From Sporosarcina sp. (GTDB lineage: Bacteria; Bacillota; Bacilli; Bacillales_A; Planococcaceae): a DNA stretch of 40,912 nt. The notes under the pieces were generated by a model. The model saw only the letters and a program-made list of their open reading frames with translations, did no database searches and had not been told where the DNA came from. Location of the stretch: assembly GCF_029257255.1 (NCBI RefSeq), contig NZ_JARICI010000040.1:1-40912 (forward strand), in the 5' to 3' direction. Numbering within the stretch: the stretch's first letter is position 1; each line of letters begins with the position of its first letter. Position numbers and translations under genes: made by a program. Below are positions 8,391-16,616 of the stretch, piece by piece.

Positions 8391-10079
8391 TTGAAATTCA
8401 CGGTGGGCAGGAAAATATGGGTTGGATTTTTAAGTGTCAGTATTATATTGATTATTGTTGGAGTTTTAGGATATTTGTCTTTAAAAAATGTTAGTGAAAA
8501 GTATCAGTTTTTAATCGACGACAGCATGTATAAAGTAGTTTTACTAGAACAGCAATTGAGTGATCAAAACTATTTGTCGAGCAATATACGAGGCTACATG
8601 CTGTATGAAGATAAGACATATATAACTGAAATTGAAGAAAAGCAAGAAAGTAGTCGAGTGCGTTTAGATGAGTTAGATGAGATTATTCACAATAAAGATA
8701 TGAAAAACGCTATTTTAGAAATTCGTGCAGCAGCAACGAATTACGATGGAGTTATCAAAAATATTATTTCTCAAATAGAAATGGGCGACAATGACAGAGC
8801 TTTGCAGACGGGAACTAATGGTGCTATCTATCAAGATATTATCGCCACTAATATTCGAACCATAATTGACTATCAAAATAAGCAGAAGGAAAAAGTGGAG
8901 GGGGAAGTAGAAAGCTATACCAATTCCGCCACCTTGCTTTCGGCTGGACTCATAGCCTTTGGAGTAATTGGAAGTATCATCATTACTATCATCATCAGCC
9001 GATTAATCAGCAGACCGGTTCAACAAATGACAGAAGCACTTAACGAAGTGTCAGCCGGGAATTTTGCTCTTGAAGAAGTAACAATTAAAAACCGTGATGA
9101 AATAGGGGATATGGCAAGTACCTTGAATTCAATGGTTGTAGATTTACGGGGAATCATACAACGGGCAAAAGACTCAGCGATTCAGCTGGCAGTTCAATCA
9201 GAAGAATTATCTGCCAGTGCAGAAGAAAGCCTGGCTGCTTCAGAAATGGTAGCAGAAATTTCAGAGAAAAATCTGCAGACAAGTGAGACGCAGGCGCAAA
9301 TCGTCAATCAGTCAACTGCATCTATGGAAGAAATGATAACGGCAATTGACCAGATCACACAGGATAATGAAGAAATGCTTGGCTCTTCGGAAGATGTCTC
9401 CCGTTTGGTGAAGGAAGGTTCTTCACTAATGACCGAAACGACTGATCAAATGAACAATATCAGTCAGACGATTGGTGATTCGATGGTAACGATCAATGAA
9501 TTGGCCGCGCGTTCAGAAAATATTAGAAATGTAACCGCAATGATCACAAACATAGCAGAACAGACAAATCTTTTGGCATTAAATGCGGCGATTGAAGCGG
9601 CTCGTGCAGGTGAGCACGGTAAAGGATTTGCTGTGGTTGCGGATGAAGTGCGAAATTTGGCGGAACAGTCCAAGCAATCTACACAGGAAATCGGGCGGAT
9701 GATTGATACGATTATCGAAGATGTGACAAAAGTTGTCGCAAGTACCGATGAAGGCCATAGACGTGTAGAAGAAGGTTTAGCATCAACTGAAAAAACCAAT
9801 GCGATTTTTGCGGATATCGAGCTTGCCACATCAGATGTAAGCGAGAAAGTTTCTACTGTTTCTGCAGCGATTGAAGAGATTCGCGCGATGACAGATGAAG
9901 TAGCAGTTGGATCAAAGCGGGTAGAGGAATTAGCAATCCAGGCATCCGCTGAGGCTCAATCAACAAGTGCTGCAACAGAAGAACAGCTGGCAGCAAACGA
10001 AGAGATTACATCCAGTTCTCAGACATTAGCAGAGTTGGCTGAACAGCTTCAAAGCGATATGGGACGATTTACTGTGTAA
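8391..10079 (+). CDS. Methyl-accepting chemotaxis protein
   Basis: The 562-residue transmembrane receptor has a first membrane helix (about residues 8-31), an extracytoplasmic four-helix-type sensor domain (about 32-180), a second helix (about 182-207), HAMP (to about 260) and a long methyl-accepting coiled coil. The hairpin tip contains [19 protein letters not shown] and [18 protein letters not shown], the CheA/CheW contact region. The TTG at 8391 is chosen because AAAGGGGATG lies before it; the TTG at 8370 would be upstream of that site. There is no C-terminal CheR-tether pentapeptide. The ligand is unknown, and no other chemotaxis gene is adjacent. Confidence 0.95.
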   Translation: MKFTVGRKIWVGFLSVSIILIIVGVLGYLSLKNVSEKYQFLIDDSMYKVVLLEQQLSDQNYLSSNIRGYMLYEDKTYITEIEEKQESSRVRLDELDEIIHNKDMKNAILEIRAAATNYDGVIKNIISQIEMGDNDRALQTGTNGAIYQDIIATNIRTIIDYQNKQKEKVEGEVESYTNSATLLSAGLIAFGVIGSIIITIIISRLISRPVQQMTEALNEVSAGNFALEEVTIKNRDEIGDMASTLNSMVVDLRGIIQRAKDSAIQLAVQSEELSASAEESLAASEMVAEISEKNLQTSETQAQIVNQSTASMEEMITAIDQITQDNEEMLGSSEDVSRLVKEGSSLMTETTDQMNNISQTIGDSMVTINELAARSENIRNVTAMITNIAEQTNLLALNAAIEAARAGEHGKGFAVVADEVRNLAEQSKQSTQEIGRMIDTIIEDVTKVVASTDEGHRRVEEGLASTEKTNAIFADIELATSDVSEKVSTVSAAIEEIRAMTDEVAVGSKRVEELAIQASAEAQSTSAATEEQLAANEEITSSSQTLAELAEQLQSDMGRFTV

Positions 10080-10087
10080 CAACATAT

Positions 10088-10128
10088 AAAAAGAGCTGAT
10101 TTGCGAATAGGCAAATCAGCTCTTTTTT
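10088..10128. terminator. Bidirectional terminator between the chemoreceptor and thpR
   Basis: AAAAAGAGCTGATTTGC (10088-10104) pairs with GCAAATCAGCTCTTTTT (10111-10127), six-base loop, T-run on both strands. The thpR stop codon (10116-10118) lies inside the stem, so the hairpin overlaps its coding sequence. Confidence 0.9.
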
Positions 10129-10664
10129 AATGGAAAGTATTCTATCGGCTCGTATGAAGGCTTGATGTTTGGATGGATTTTAAACAGAGTGAAGCCGTTT
10201 ATTTGAATGTTGACTGGTGTGATCTTTTCTGTTGTCAGCTCCATTTTATCGGTCGTTTTGCGTTTTTTGGCAATCGTTATATGCGGAACAAACGGGTGAT
10301 CTTTTTCTAATCCAAGTATCTTTTCTGTCCGTCTGGCAATCTGTATTTGCAGATTGCAGAGCGCGTTTACCTTATCAACTGAAAGATAGACGACGCGCGG
10401 TCCGGAAGATGATCCAAAAAACTTTAATCCAGTAATAGACGTATTAAAGTTGGTATGATCATTCGCGATTTTATGCAGTGAAGAGATGAGGGTGTCAGTT
10501 CGGTTTTCATCCATCTCTCCAATATACCGCATAGTGATATGCAAATCATCTTTATTCGGAAGAACTTTGTATTTTTCATACAGCATATACTTGGCGCGGA
10601 ACTGTTCTGCCAGTTTAAAAGCAGGGGCGGCAATCGAGATGCCGATAAAATAATGTTGTGCCAC
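10116..10664 (-). CDS. thpR: RNA 2',3'-cyclic phosphodiesterase (2'-5' RNA ligase family)
   Basis: The 182-residue protein has the two HxTx catalytic motifs of the 2H phosphoesterase family, HITM at residues 42-45 and HITI at 128-131, in the expected symmetric halves. Family members open 2',3'-cyclic phosphates on RNA ends and in vitro can join tRNA halves by 2'-5' bonds. The start is GTG 10664 with GGAGGTG about nine bases before it. It appears to be a single-gene unit convergent with the chemoreceptor. Confidence 0.9.
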   Translation of the reverse strand: MAQHYFIGISIAAPAFKLAEQFRAKYMLYEKYKVLPNKDDLHITMRYIGEMDENRTDTLISSLHKIANDHTNFNTSITGLKFFGSSSGPRVVYLSVDKVNALCNLQIQIARRTEKILGLEKDHPFVPHITIAKKRKTTDKMELTTEKITPVNIQINGFTLFKIHPNIKPSYEPIEYFPLKKS

Positions 10665-10761
10665 TTTCAGTTCACCTCCTGCTTATTAGATTCCCTTCTT
10701 CATGATAACTATGCATAGAAGGCAGAACATTTGCATTTACATGATAAAGATGAAGAGCAAA

Positions 10762-10791
10762 CTGACAAACTAGCAGGGGAATGTGTATAAT
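10762..10791 (+). promoter_or_regulatory. Sigma-A promoter of the HAD hydrolase gene
   Basis: CTGACA (10762-10767) and TATAAT (10786-10791) are separated by 18 bases and lie about 50 bases before the start codon. Confidence 0.6.
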
Positions 10792-10839
10792 TAGAGATGT
10801 ATCTAACACAAAAGATAATAAATGAAAGGGGCGGGCGAT

Positions 10840-11631
10840 ATGATCAAAACATTGATATTTGATTTGGATGATACGCTAATTTGGGATGCAAAGAGTATTG
10901 CCATGGCATTTCAGAAAACATGCGAGTATGCTACGAAAAAAACAGGCGTTAATCCGGTGGAGCTTGAGAAAGCAGTGCGCCAAAAAGCAAGAGAACTGTA
11001 TGCAGCTTATGAAACGTATCCTCATACACAAAATATTGGCATCAATCCATTTGAAGGACTTTGGGGTGTATTTGATGATCCGGGCGAAGAGTTTCAAAAG
11101 ATGAAAGAGATTGTTCCAGTTTATCAGCGGGATGCTTGGGTCAAAGGATTGAAGAAGTTAGGCGTGAATAATGAAGCTTTTGGAAGAGAGTTGGCGGAAG
11201 TATTTCCTAAAGAAAGGAAAAATCATCCGTATATTTACGAGGAGACTTTTGAAGTGCTCGATCGCTTAAAAGGTAACTATCAGTTGATCTTGCTGACAAA
11301 TGGTTCTCCGAGTCTGCAGCAGATCAAGTTGACAATCTCTCCGGAGATACCGCCGTATTTCGATCACATCATCGTGTCCGGGGCTTTTGGTAAAGGTAAA
11401 CCTGATGCGACAATCTTCCAGCATGTCCTAGATACTTGCGGCATAACTGCGGATGAAGGACTGATGATTGGTGATAATCTGATGACTGATATTTTAGGTT
11501 CAAGCAGAGTGGGCATGAAAAATGTATGGATCAACCGTGAGAATAAGCCGCCTAGTGACGAAGTGAAACCGACATTTGAAATTGATCATTTAGAAGGTCT
11601 GTTTCCTATACTGGCTGAATTTAATAAGTGA
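10840..11631 (+). CDS. HAD family hydrolase (YjjG/NANP-like phosphatase)
   Basis: The 263-residue soluble protein carries the HAD motifs in order: motif I DLDDT (Asp8, Asp10), motif II LLTNGS, the lysine of GKGKPDATIF, and motif IV GDNLMTDILGS. An inserted helical cap lies between motifs I and II. It should be a phosphatase for a small phosphate ester or nucleotide; the substrate cannot be deduced. ATG 10840 is preferred to ATG 10822 because GAAAGGGG precedes it at good spacing. Stands alone between a promoter and a bidirectional terminator. Confidence 0.88.
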   Translation: MIKTLIFDLDDTLIWDAKSIAMAFQKTCEYATKKTGVNPVELEKAVRQKARELYAAYETYPHTQNIGINPFEGLWGVFDDPGEEFQKMKEIVPVYQRDAWVKGLKKLGVNNEAFGRELAEVFPKERKNHPYIYEETFEVLDRLKGNYQLILLTNGSPSLQQIKLTISPEIPPYFDHIIVSGAFGKGKPDATIFQHVLDTCGITADEGLMIGDNLMTDILGSSRVGMKNVWINRENKPPSDEVKPTFEIDHLEGLFPILAEFNK

Positions 11632-11637
11632 ATCAAA

Positions 11638-11671
11638 AGAAAACCAGCTGACTACAATCAGCTGGTTTTTG
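11638..11671. terminator. Bidirectional terminator between the HAD gene and serA
   Basis: AAACCAGCTGA (11641-11651) and TCAGCTGGTTT (11658-11668) form a perfect stem with a six-base loop, followed by T-rich sequence on each strand. Confidence 0.88.
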
Positions 11672-11676
11672 AGTTC

Positions 11677-13263
11677 TTATAGATCAATCGCTTTTGCATC
11701 GTGTATATTTTGAACTTCTTTAATTCGAGTAATAGATCCAGACTCTACATGGTGATCGACGATAAGCATCATGATTGCATCTCCGCCTTCAGTAGAACGT
11801 CCCACTTGCATCGCAGCAATGTTGATGTTTTCTTCCGCAAGCAATGTACCGACACGGCCGATTGCACCTGGCTGGTCCATGTGGCGGATGAACAGCAAAT
11901 GCCCTTTAGGAATTGCATCCACAACGTAGTCATCAACTTTTACGATACGTGGCCCAAGACCATTCAGGAGGGTACCCGCTACTTTGCGAACGCCTTTTTT
12001 TGTAACGATTTCTACAGTGATTAAGTTAAGGAAACCTTTAGCAGTAGTTGTTTTTTGCTCGTTTACTTTGATGCCGTAACGATCAGCCAAAAGCTTCGCA
12101 TTGACATCGTTGACTGTTTCGCCAAGGTTACGTTTAAGCAATCCCTTTACCGTATTACGTGTTAACGCACGTACATCATAGTTAGCCAATTCGCCTGCAT
12201 ACTGAATGTTAATTTCTTCAATAACAGAGTTTTGAATTTGTGACAAGAACATACCGAGTTTTTCTGTAAGATCGAAGAAAGGCTCAATTTTAGCTAATAC
12301 GTCACGAGAAACGGACGGCAAGTTTACCGGGTTGCGAACAGAACCGATAGTAAGGAAGTTCACAACGTCACGGCTGACGTCTACAGCAACAGACTCTTGT
12401 GCTTCAATTGTGCTTGCACCTAAGTGAGGTGTAGCGATCACTTGCGGCAATGTCAGCAATTTGTGGTCAAGGAACGGCTCTTCTTCAAATACGTCAAGTG
12501 CTGCTCCCGCAACTTTACCGGAAACGATTGCATCATATAAAGCTTCTTCGTCAATGATGCCGCCGCGTGCACAGTTGATGATCTGAACGCCGTCTTTCAT
12601 TTTTTCGAATGCTTCTTTATTAATCATTCTGCGTGTTTCTTTCAGTAATGGTGTGTGGACTGTGATGAAATCTGAAGCAGCTAATACTTCATCTACTGTG
12701 CCGATTTCAATCCCTAATTTTTTCGCAATGTCTTCTGTTAGGTAAGGGTCAAATGCAATGACATTCATACGCTGACCTTTCGCACGGCGCGCAACTTCTG
12801 CTCCGATTCGGCCAAGCCCGACAATACCCAATGTTTTATTCTTCAGTTCGACCCCAAGGAAAGACTTACGGTCCCATTTATTGTTCTTCAAAGAATTGAA
12901 TGCCTGAGGAATTTTGCGTGCCATTGCCATCATCATCGCAACAGTGTGCTCAGCTGCTGAGTTTGTATTACCGTCAGGAGCATTAACAACAATGATTCCT
13001 TTTTCAGTTGCTGCATCTAAATCAATATTATCCACACCTACACCTGCACGGCCGATAATTTTTAATTGATCTGCAGACTCTAATAATTCTTTAGTTACGG
13101 TAGTTTGACTGCGGACTAGAAGAGCGTCGAAACCTTTAATTCGGTCTTTTAGCTGATCTGGAGTCAAATCAGTATCGATTACAATTTCAAAACCTTCTGC
13201 TTGTCGTAATGGGAAAATACCGTCCTCGCTAAGTGGGTCACTAATTAATACTTTAAAAGCCAT
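11677..13263 (-). CDS. serA: D-3-phosphoglycerate dehydrogenase
   Basis: SerA oxidises 3-phosphoglycerate to 3-phosphohydroxypyruvate with NAD, the first step of serine synthesis. The 528-residue protein has the substrate-binding region with [11 protein letters not shown], the Rossmann domain ([17 protein letters not shown]), the catalytic segment ATPHLGAST, an intervening domain, and a C-terminal ACT domain ([23 protein letters not shown]) that usually mediates serine feedback. Length matches the B. subtilis enzyme. ATG 13263 gives the usual MAFKVLISD start; an ATG at 13272 is only three bases from the AGGAG. A T-box leader lies upstream. Confidence 0.96.
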   Translation of the reverse strand: MAFKVLISDPLSEDGIFPLRQAEGFEIVIDTDLTPDQLKDRIKGFDALLVRSQTTVTKELLESADQLKIIGRAGVGVDNIDLDAATEKGIIVVNAPDGNTNSAAEHTVAMMMAMARKIPQAFNSLKNNKWDRKSFLGVELKNKTLGIVGLGRIGAEVARRAKGQRMNVIAFDPYLTEDIAKKLGIEIGTVDEVLAASDFITVHTPLLKETRRMINKEAFEKMKDGVQIINCARGGIIDEEALYDAIVSGKVAGAALDVFEEEPFLDHKLLTLPQVIATPHLGASTIEAQESVAVDVSRDVVNFLTIGSVRNPVNLPSVSRDVLAKIEPFFDLTEKLGMFLSQIQNSVIEEINIQYAGELANYDVRALTRNTVKGLLKRNLGETVNDVNAKLLADRYGIKVNEQKTTTAKGFLNLITVEIVTKKGVRKVAGTLLNGLGPRIVKVDDYVVDAIPKGHLLFIRHMDQPGAIGRVGTLLAEENINIAAMQVGRSTEGGDAIMMLIVDHHVESGSITRIKEVQNIHDAKAIDL

Positions 13264-13367
13264 GATTATCATTCTCTCCTTCAGTAATTTGTTTTAGTCT
13301 TGCATTTAAGTAATGAGCATTCATTCGGCTGATCGTCTATGTAAGCTGCGCTAACCTCCTTTTGGGA

Positions 13368-13640
13368 AAAATAAAAAAGCCTTCCACCCCTTACAATTTG
13401 TAAGGGGCGAAAAGCTCGATTAACTAACGCGGTACCACCCTTGTTTTGCTGCCGAGGCAGCCTTCATTCAGCATGCGTAACGTGCATGTAACGGATCGGC
13501 CTACTGAGAGTTCAGCCCATCAATTCGGAAGTGCCGCCATCCTAAGAATTTGCTGACTCTCACCACTACATCAGCTCTCTAAGAAATTCTTTTACGGGAA
13601 GGTATGTCTTCGTCAAAATTGTTTTGCGTGTATTAAATTT
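13368..13640 (-). ncRNA. T-box leader of serA, probably serine-specific
   Basis: On the minus strand the leader contains the T-box sequence AGGGTGGTACCGCG (plus positions 13428-13441). It is followed by a terminator stem, AGCTTTTCGCCCCTTACA pairing with TGTAAGGGGTGGAAGGCT, and then a run of T. The CCCCT in the terminator arm can instead pair with the AGGG of the T-box to form the antiterminator. Near the end of Stem I the context GAAC-TCT-CAGTAG gives a candidate UCU (Ser) specifier at 13507-13509, fitting serA. Uncharged tRNA-Ser would allow read-through; charged tRNA would cause termination. The specifier assignment is by context only. Confidence 0.9.
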
Positions 13641-13647
13641 AGAACTA

Positions 13648-13675
13648 ATCATAACACGTCCAAAACAATTGTCAA
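13648..13675 (-). promoter_or_regulatory. Sigma-A promoter of the serA leader
   Basis: On the minus strand TTGACA (13675-13670) and TATGAT (13653-13648) are separated by 16 bases, just before the T-box leader. Confidence 0.8.
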
Positions 13676-13681
13676 TTACTT

Positions 13682-13881
13682 TAAAGTAAAAAATCAAAAA
13701 GTATTAAATGCGAACGTATAATAGTGAATTAATTGTGAACGTTCGTGTTTGGGTGGATTAAATGAAGAAAAGATTCATTATATGAAGAATCATACAGAAT
13801 CTCATAAGTTGTCTCAAGAGAAAAAGAGGATCAAGCGGTGGTATACTATTAGCTGATATTGTTTGAAAGGGAGTTTTATTC
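13682..13881 (+). promoter_or_regulatory. Upstream region of the ytpP-like gene with an inverted repeat around a -10 element
   Basis: CGAACGT at 13711-13717 and ACGTTCG at 13739-13745 form an inverted repeat with a 21-base spacer. A TATAAT (13716-13721) overlaps the left arm, with a weak -35. The layout suggests a regulator binding over a promoter, facing the thioredoxin gene at 13882. A second possible -10, TATACT near 13842, lies closer to the gene. No gene is visible in this stretch. Confidence 0.4.
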
Positions 13882-14193
13882 ATGAAAAAATTAACGTCTT
13901 TAGAACAGTTCGATGTATTAAAGAAGCAAGAACGTGCGATTTTTTTATTTTCTGCAGACTGGTGTCCTGACTGCAAAGTAATTGAACCGTTTTTGCCAGA
14001 ACTGGAAACGAAATTCGCGGAGTATGAATTCATTTATGTCGACCGTGACGAATTTATCGATCTGTGCAGTCAACTGGATATCTTTGGAATTCCAAGCTTT
14101 ATAGCCTACAGTGAAGGACGCGAGCTTGGCCGATTTGTCAGTAAAAACCGTAAAACGAAAGAAGAAATTGAGGAATTCATCAATAGTTTATGA
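13882..14193 (+). CDS. ytpP: Thioredoxin-like protein (YtpP-like)
   Basis: The 103-residue protein has the thioredoxin fold with the redox motif WCPDC (Cys28, Cys31), the conserved cis-proline region FGIPSFIAY, and a C-terminal helix. It closely resembles YtpP of Bacilli as I recall it, a small cytoplasmic thioredoxin-like protein implicated in thiol handling with bacillithiol. AAAGGGAG lies before ATG 13882. It is a single gene followed by a bidirectional terminator shared with the AbrB-family gene. Confidence 0.85.
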   Translation: MKKLTSLEQFDVLKKQERAIFLFSADWCPDCKVIEPFLPELETKFAEYEFIYVDRDEFIDLCSQLDIFGIPSFIAYSEGRELGRFVSKNRKTKEEIEEFINSL

Positions 14194-14198
14194 GTGTG

Positions 14199-14240
14199 AA
14201 CAGAAAACCATCTCGCGGATTGTGAGATGGTTTTTCTGTT
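14199..14240. terminator. Bidirectional terminator between ytpP and the AbrB-family gene
   Basis: AACAGAAAACCATCTC (14199-14214) pairs with GAGATGGTTTTTCTGTT (14224-14240). The hairpin reaches the stop codon of the AbrB-family gene (14239-14241). Confidence 0.85.
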
Positions 14241-14508
14241 ACATCATATTTTCTAACTGCCTAAGCAGTATTTTGGCGCCCTCAGGACTAATAAATAATC
14301 CGTTTGACAGTTCCTTGTTATCATCTGTTATATCTCCCGTAATGAAGCAGGCTCTATTTGCCTGATATTTCCTAAGAATGATTTGTTCATCTTCTGAAAA
14401 TATTTCTATAGGATCACCTTTGACAATTTGTAGAGATTGACGAAGTTCCTTTGGAATGACGATTCTTCCGAGATGGTCGACTTTTCGAACAATGCCCAAA
14501 GATTTCAT
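14239..14508 (-). CDS. abrB: AbrB-family transition-state regulator
   Basis: The 89-residue protein begins MKSLGIVRKVDHLGRIVIPKELR, a swapped-hairpin AbrB DNA-binding domain, and has a C-terminal half (CFITGDITDDN, LFISPEGAKILLRQLENM) like full-length AbrB/Abh of Bacilli. Such proteins dimerise or tetramerise and repress post-exponential genes. ATG 14508 is preferred because GAGGAGG lies seven bases upstream; the frame stays open further but lacks such a site. Whether it is the AbrB orthologue or an Abh-like paralogue cannot be settled here. Confidence 0.85.
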   Translation of the reverse strand: MKSLGIVRKVDHLGRIVIPKELRQSLQIVKGDPIEIFSEDEQIILRKYQANRACFITGDITDDNKELSNGLFISPEGAKILLRQLENMM

Positions 14509-14542
14509 GAGTGCCTCCTCTGAAATAATAGTTAGTACTCTC

Positions 14543-14570
14543 ATTATACGGAAAACTTTGGTTTTTACAA
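14543..14570 (-). promoter_or_regulatory. Sigma-A promoter of the AbrB-family gene
   Basis: On the minus strand TTGTAA (14570-14565) and a perfect TATAAT (14548-14543), 16-base spacer, lie about 35 bases before the start codon. Confidence 0.7.
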
Positions 14571-14633
14571 TGTACGTGAGTGGAATGCGCAGAACTATTT
14601 GATAATTCCGCTATACATTTCATTTATTAATGT

Positions 14634-14639
14634 TATAAT
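14634..14639 (+). promoter_or_regulatory. -10 element of the metA leader
   Basis: A perfect TATAAT lies about 20 bases before the start of the SAM riboswitch. The -35 is not convincing. Confidence 0.5.
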
Positions 14640-14658
14640 AGTCTGTAATTACATACAA

Positions 14659-14761
14659 CTTATCAAGAGAAGCTGAGGGAACTGGCCTGATGACGCTTCA
14701 GCAACCTCTGTGCAAACAGGAAGGTGCTAACTCCAACAAGATTTTTTTCTTGAGAGATAAG
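14659..14761 (+). ncRNA. SAM-I riboswitch (S-box) of metA
   Basis: The aptamer is clear: P1 is CTTATC (14659-14664) with GATAAG (14756-14761), and the hallmark stretches AGAGAAGCTGAGGGA, GGCCTGATGACGCTTCAGCAACC and AAGGTGCTAACTCCAAC are present in order. GATAAGAA (14756-14763) can instead pair with TTCTTATC (14784-14791) in the downstream hairpin, forming an antiterminator mutually exclusive with P1. High SAM therefore gives termination. It controls the metA gene that follows. Confidence 0.96.
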
Positions 14762-14773
14762 AATGATGAACCA

Positions 14774-14816
14774 AACCCTCATTTTCTTATCCATATGAAA
14801 ATGAAGGTTTTTTTCA
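14774..14816 (+). terminator. Expression-platform terminator of the SAM riboswitch
   Basis: AACCCTCATTTTC pairs with GAAAATGAAGGTT with one mismatch, and a T-run follows. The loop contains the strand that forms the antiterminator. Confidence 0.9.
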
Positions 14817-14859
14817 TTGAAAAATAACTGGCCGAAAGAATAGCCAAGGAGGAAGAAAC

Positions 14860-15768
14860 ATGCCGATTAATATACCACAGCAGTTACCAGCAGGGGAGTT
14901 ACTGAAGGAAGAGAAAATATTTGTAATGGATGAGAACCGGGCGATTGCACAGGATATCCGTCCGTTAAATATATTGATACTTAATTTGATGCCTGAAAAA
15001 GAAAAGACTGAACTGCAGCTGCTGAGACTGCTTGGCAACACGCCGCTTCAAGTAAATGTGACATTTTTAAATACAGCATCTTACACGTCAAAAAATGTCA
15101 GTCAGACGCATTTAGAAACATTTTATACTACATTTGAGCACGTGAAAGACCGACGTTTTGACGGCATGATCATAACGGGCGCACCGATTGAACTGATGCA
15201 GTTTGAAGATGTAGTTTATTGGGAAGAGCTGGAAGAGATTATGGATTGGACTAAGACGAATGTCACGTCTGTCCTTCATATCTGCTGGGGAGCGCAGGCT
15301 GCTCTTTATCATCACTATGGTATAGATAAGTTTGAGTTGCCTGAAAAATGTTTTGGTGTGTTTGCACATGAAGTATATGATCAGACTGTAAATCTTTCAC
15401 GAGGGTTCAATGACGTATTTGTAGCGCCGCACTCAAGACATACCGGTGTATCCATCGAAGAAATTTAAAAGCATCCTGATCTCACGTTGCTTTCTGTTTC
15501 TGAAGACGCAGGGGCATTTATCATCATCTCCAATGATGAAAAACATATTATGGTGACAGGTCACTTAGAGTATGACGCACACACATTAGACAGTGAATAT
15601 AAACGGGATGTTGAAAAGGGAATGGAGATCGACGTGCCTGAAAATTATTATCCTAATGATGATCCGTCACAAGAACCAATGAATACCTGGCGTTCACATA
15701 CACATCTACTATTTTCTAATTGGTTGAATTACTATGTCTACCAAGCGACACCGTATGTTTGGAATTGA
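14860..15768 (+). pseudogene. metA: Homoserine O-acetyltransferase (MetA family) with one in-frame stop
   Basis: MetA acylates homoserine, the first committed step of methionine synthesis. The frame starts at ATG 14860 behind GGAGGAAG. Glu111 in GAPIEL is the residue that, in the MetA family, marks acetyl-CoA rather than succinyl-CoA use. The nucleophile Cys142 is present in CWGAQA. A TAA at 15466-15468 (codon 203) stops translation, but the same frame then runs on to TGA 15766-15768 and includes His235 and Glu237 of GHLEYD, the other catalytic residues. The total of 302 codons matches the family. The truncated product would be inactive. No frameshift or second stop is visible, so the lesion is recent, or a sequencing error. 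Confidence 0.92.
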
Positions 15769-15847
15769 GAGCGACAGAATCTATTGACACAATGAGTGTA
15801 TAAGTTCATTCGTTTCACACATACTCCCCTCAATGGAGGTGTTTGCT

Positions 15848-16567
15848 GTGAATATAGATGAATTTTGGGAATTGGCTTTCTGGGAAATGACACTGCGGAC
15901 AGTGATTTCCTTTGTTGTACTTTTAATTCTGGCTCGCTTCATGGGCAAAAAACAAATCTCACAATTAACGTTCTTTCATTATGTAACCGGAATTACGATT
16001 GGTTCAATTGCTGCTGACCTGGCAGGAGAGTCCGAAACACCTTTTTTAAATGGTTTATATGGAATGGTATTATGGGCCGTTTTAACGATTATCGCGAACT
16101 ACTTATCCTTCAAATCAATTAAACTGCGTGTTTTACTGGACGATAAGCCGATGATTGTTATAGAAAATGGTGAAATCATTGAAGGTTCTCTTCGTAAATT
16201 AAGACTGAGTTTTAACGATCTGAACATGATGCTTCGCGAACAGTCCGTCTTTTCCATGAAAGAAGTAAATTATGCCATTTTCGAAACAAACGGAAATCTC
16301 AGTGTGATGCTAAAACCGGGTGAACAACCTGCGACCAAGAAGGATATACAGGTATCATCTCCTCTGCCAAAATATATCCCTACTGAAATTATCACTAACG
16401 GTAAAGTGGAAGAGAAAAATATGCGTGAATTGAAGCTTACGGATGTATGGTTGACAAGGCAGCTTGAACAGCAAGGGATTGCAAGGCCTGAGCAGGTGCT
16501 GTATGCGGAAGTTCAGACAGATGGCAGTCTGTATGTTAATACATTGAAGAACGTCGGTACTAAATAA
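15848..16567 (+). CDS. DUF421 (YetF/YcaP-type) membrane protein
   Basis: The 239-residue protein has three N-terminal membrane helices (TVISFVVLLILARFMGKKQISQLT, ITIGSIAADLA, AVLTIIANYLS) and a soluble cytoplasmic C-terminal half with paired DUF421 modules. FMGKKQISQLTFFHYV and GSIAADLAGE are typical of the family. Bacilli carry several paralogues, some made in spores or under stress; the biochemical role is unknown. The GTG at 15848 is chosen since GGAGGTG lies six bases before it; ATG 15833 overlaps that site. Confidence 0.88.
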   Translation: MNIDEFWELAFWEMTLRTVISFVVLLILARFMGKKQISQLTFFHYVTGITIGSIAADLAGESETPFLNGLYGMVLWAVLTIIANYLSFKSIKLRVLLDDKPMIVIENGEIIEGSLRKLRLSFNDLNMMLREQSVFSMKEVNYAIFETNGNLSVMLKPGEQPATKKDIQVSSPLPKYIPTEIITNGKVEEKNMRELKLTDVWLTRQLEQQGIARPEQVLYAEVQTDGSLYVNTLKNVGTK

Positions 16568-16616
16568 GGATGTCTCTGCAAGTCAGGTTACTGACGTACG
16601 GGGATATCTTTTTTTA
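16566..16616. terminator. Bidirectional terminator between the DUF421 gene and the HAD-IB gene
   Basis: An AAGGATGTCTC arm pairs with GGGGATATCTT using G-U pairs, with an inner GTCAG/CTGAC stem, and a T-run follows on the plus strand. Confidence 0.65.

Noticed and set aside
9464..9829. Minus-strand open frame of 121 codons inside the chemoreceptor
   Set aside because: Ser/Ala/Val-rich shadow of a strongly conserved coding region, with no ribosome site or homology.
11701..12024. Plus-strand open frame of 107 codons inside serA
   Set aside because: Antisense shadow of the conserved ACT-domain region; Cys/His-rich composition without any recognisable domain.
13366..13640. T-box as a regulator of the plus-strand ytpP gene
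   Set aside because: The T-box sequence, terminator T-run and promoter all read on the minus strand toward serA.
14111..14365. Plus-strand open frame across the ytpP end and the AbrB-family gene
   Set aside because: It crosses a bidirectional terminator and both real genes in other frames; no ribosome site.
15487..15768. Separate 93-codon gene downstream of the metA stop
   Set aside because: It is in the same frame as metA, has no ribosome site at its TTG, and encodes the C-terminal part of MetA including His235 and Glu237.
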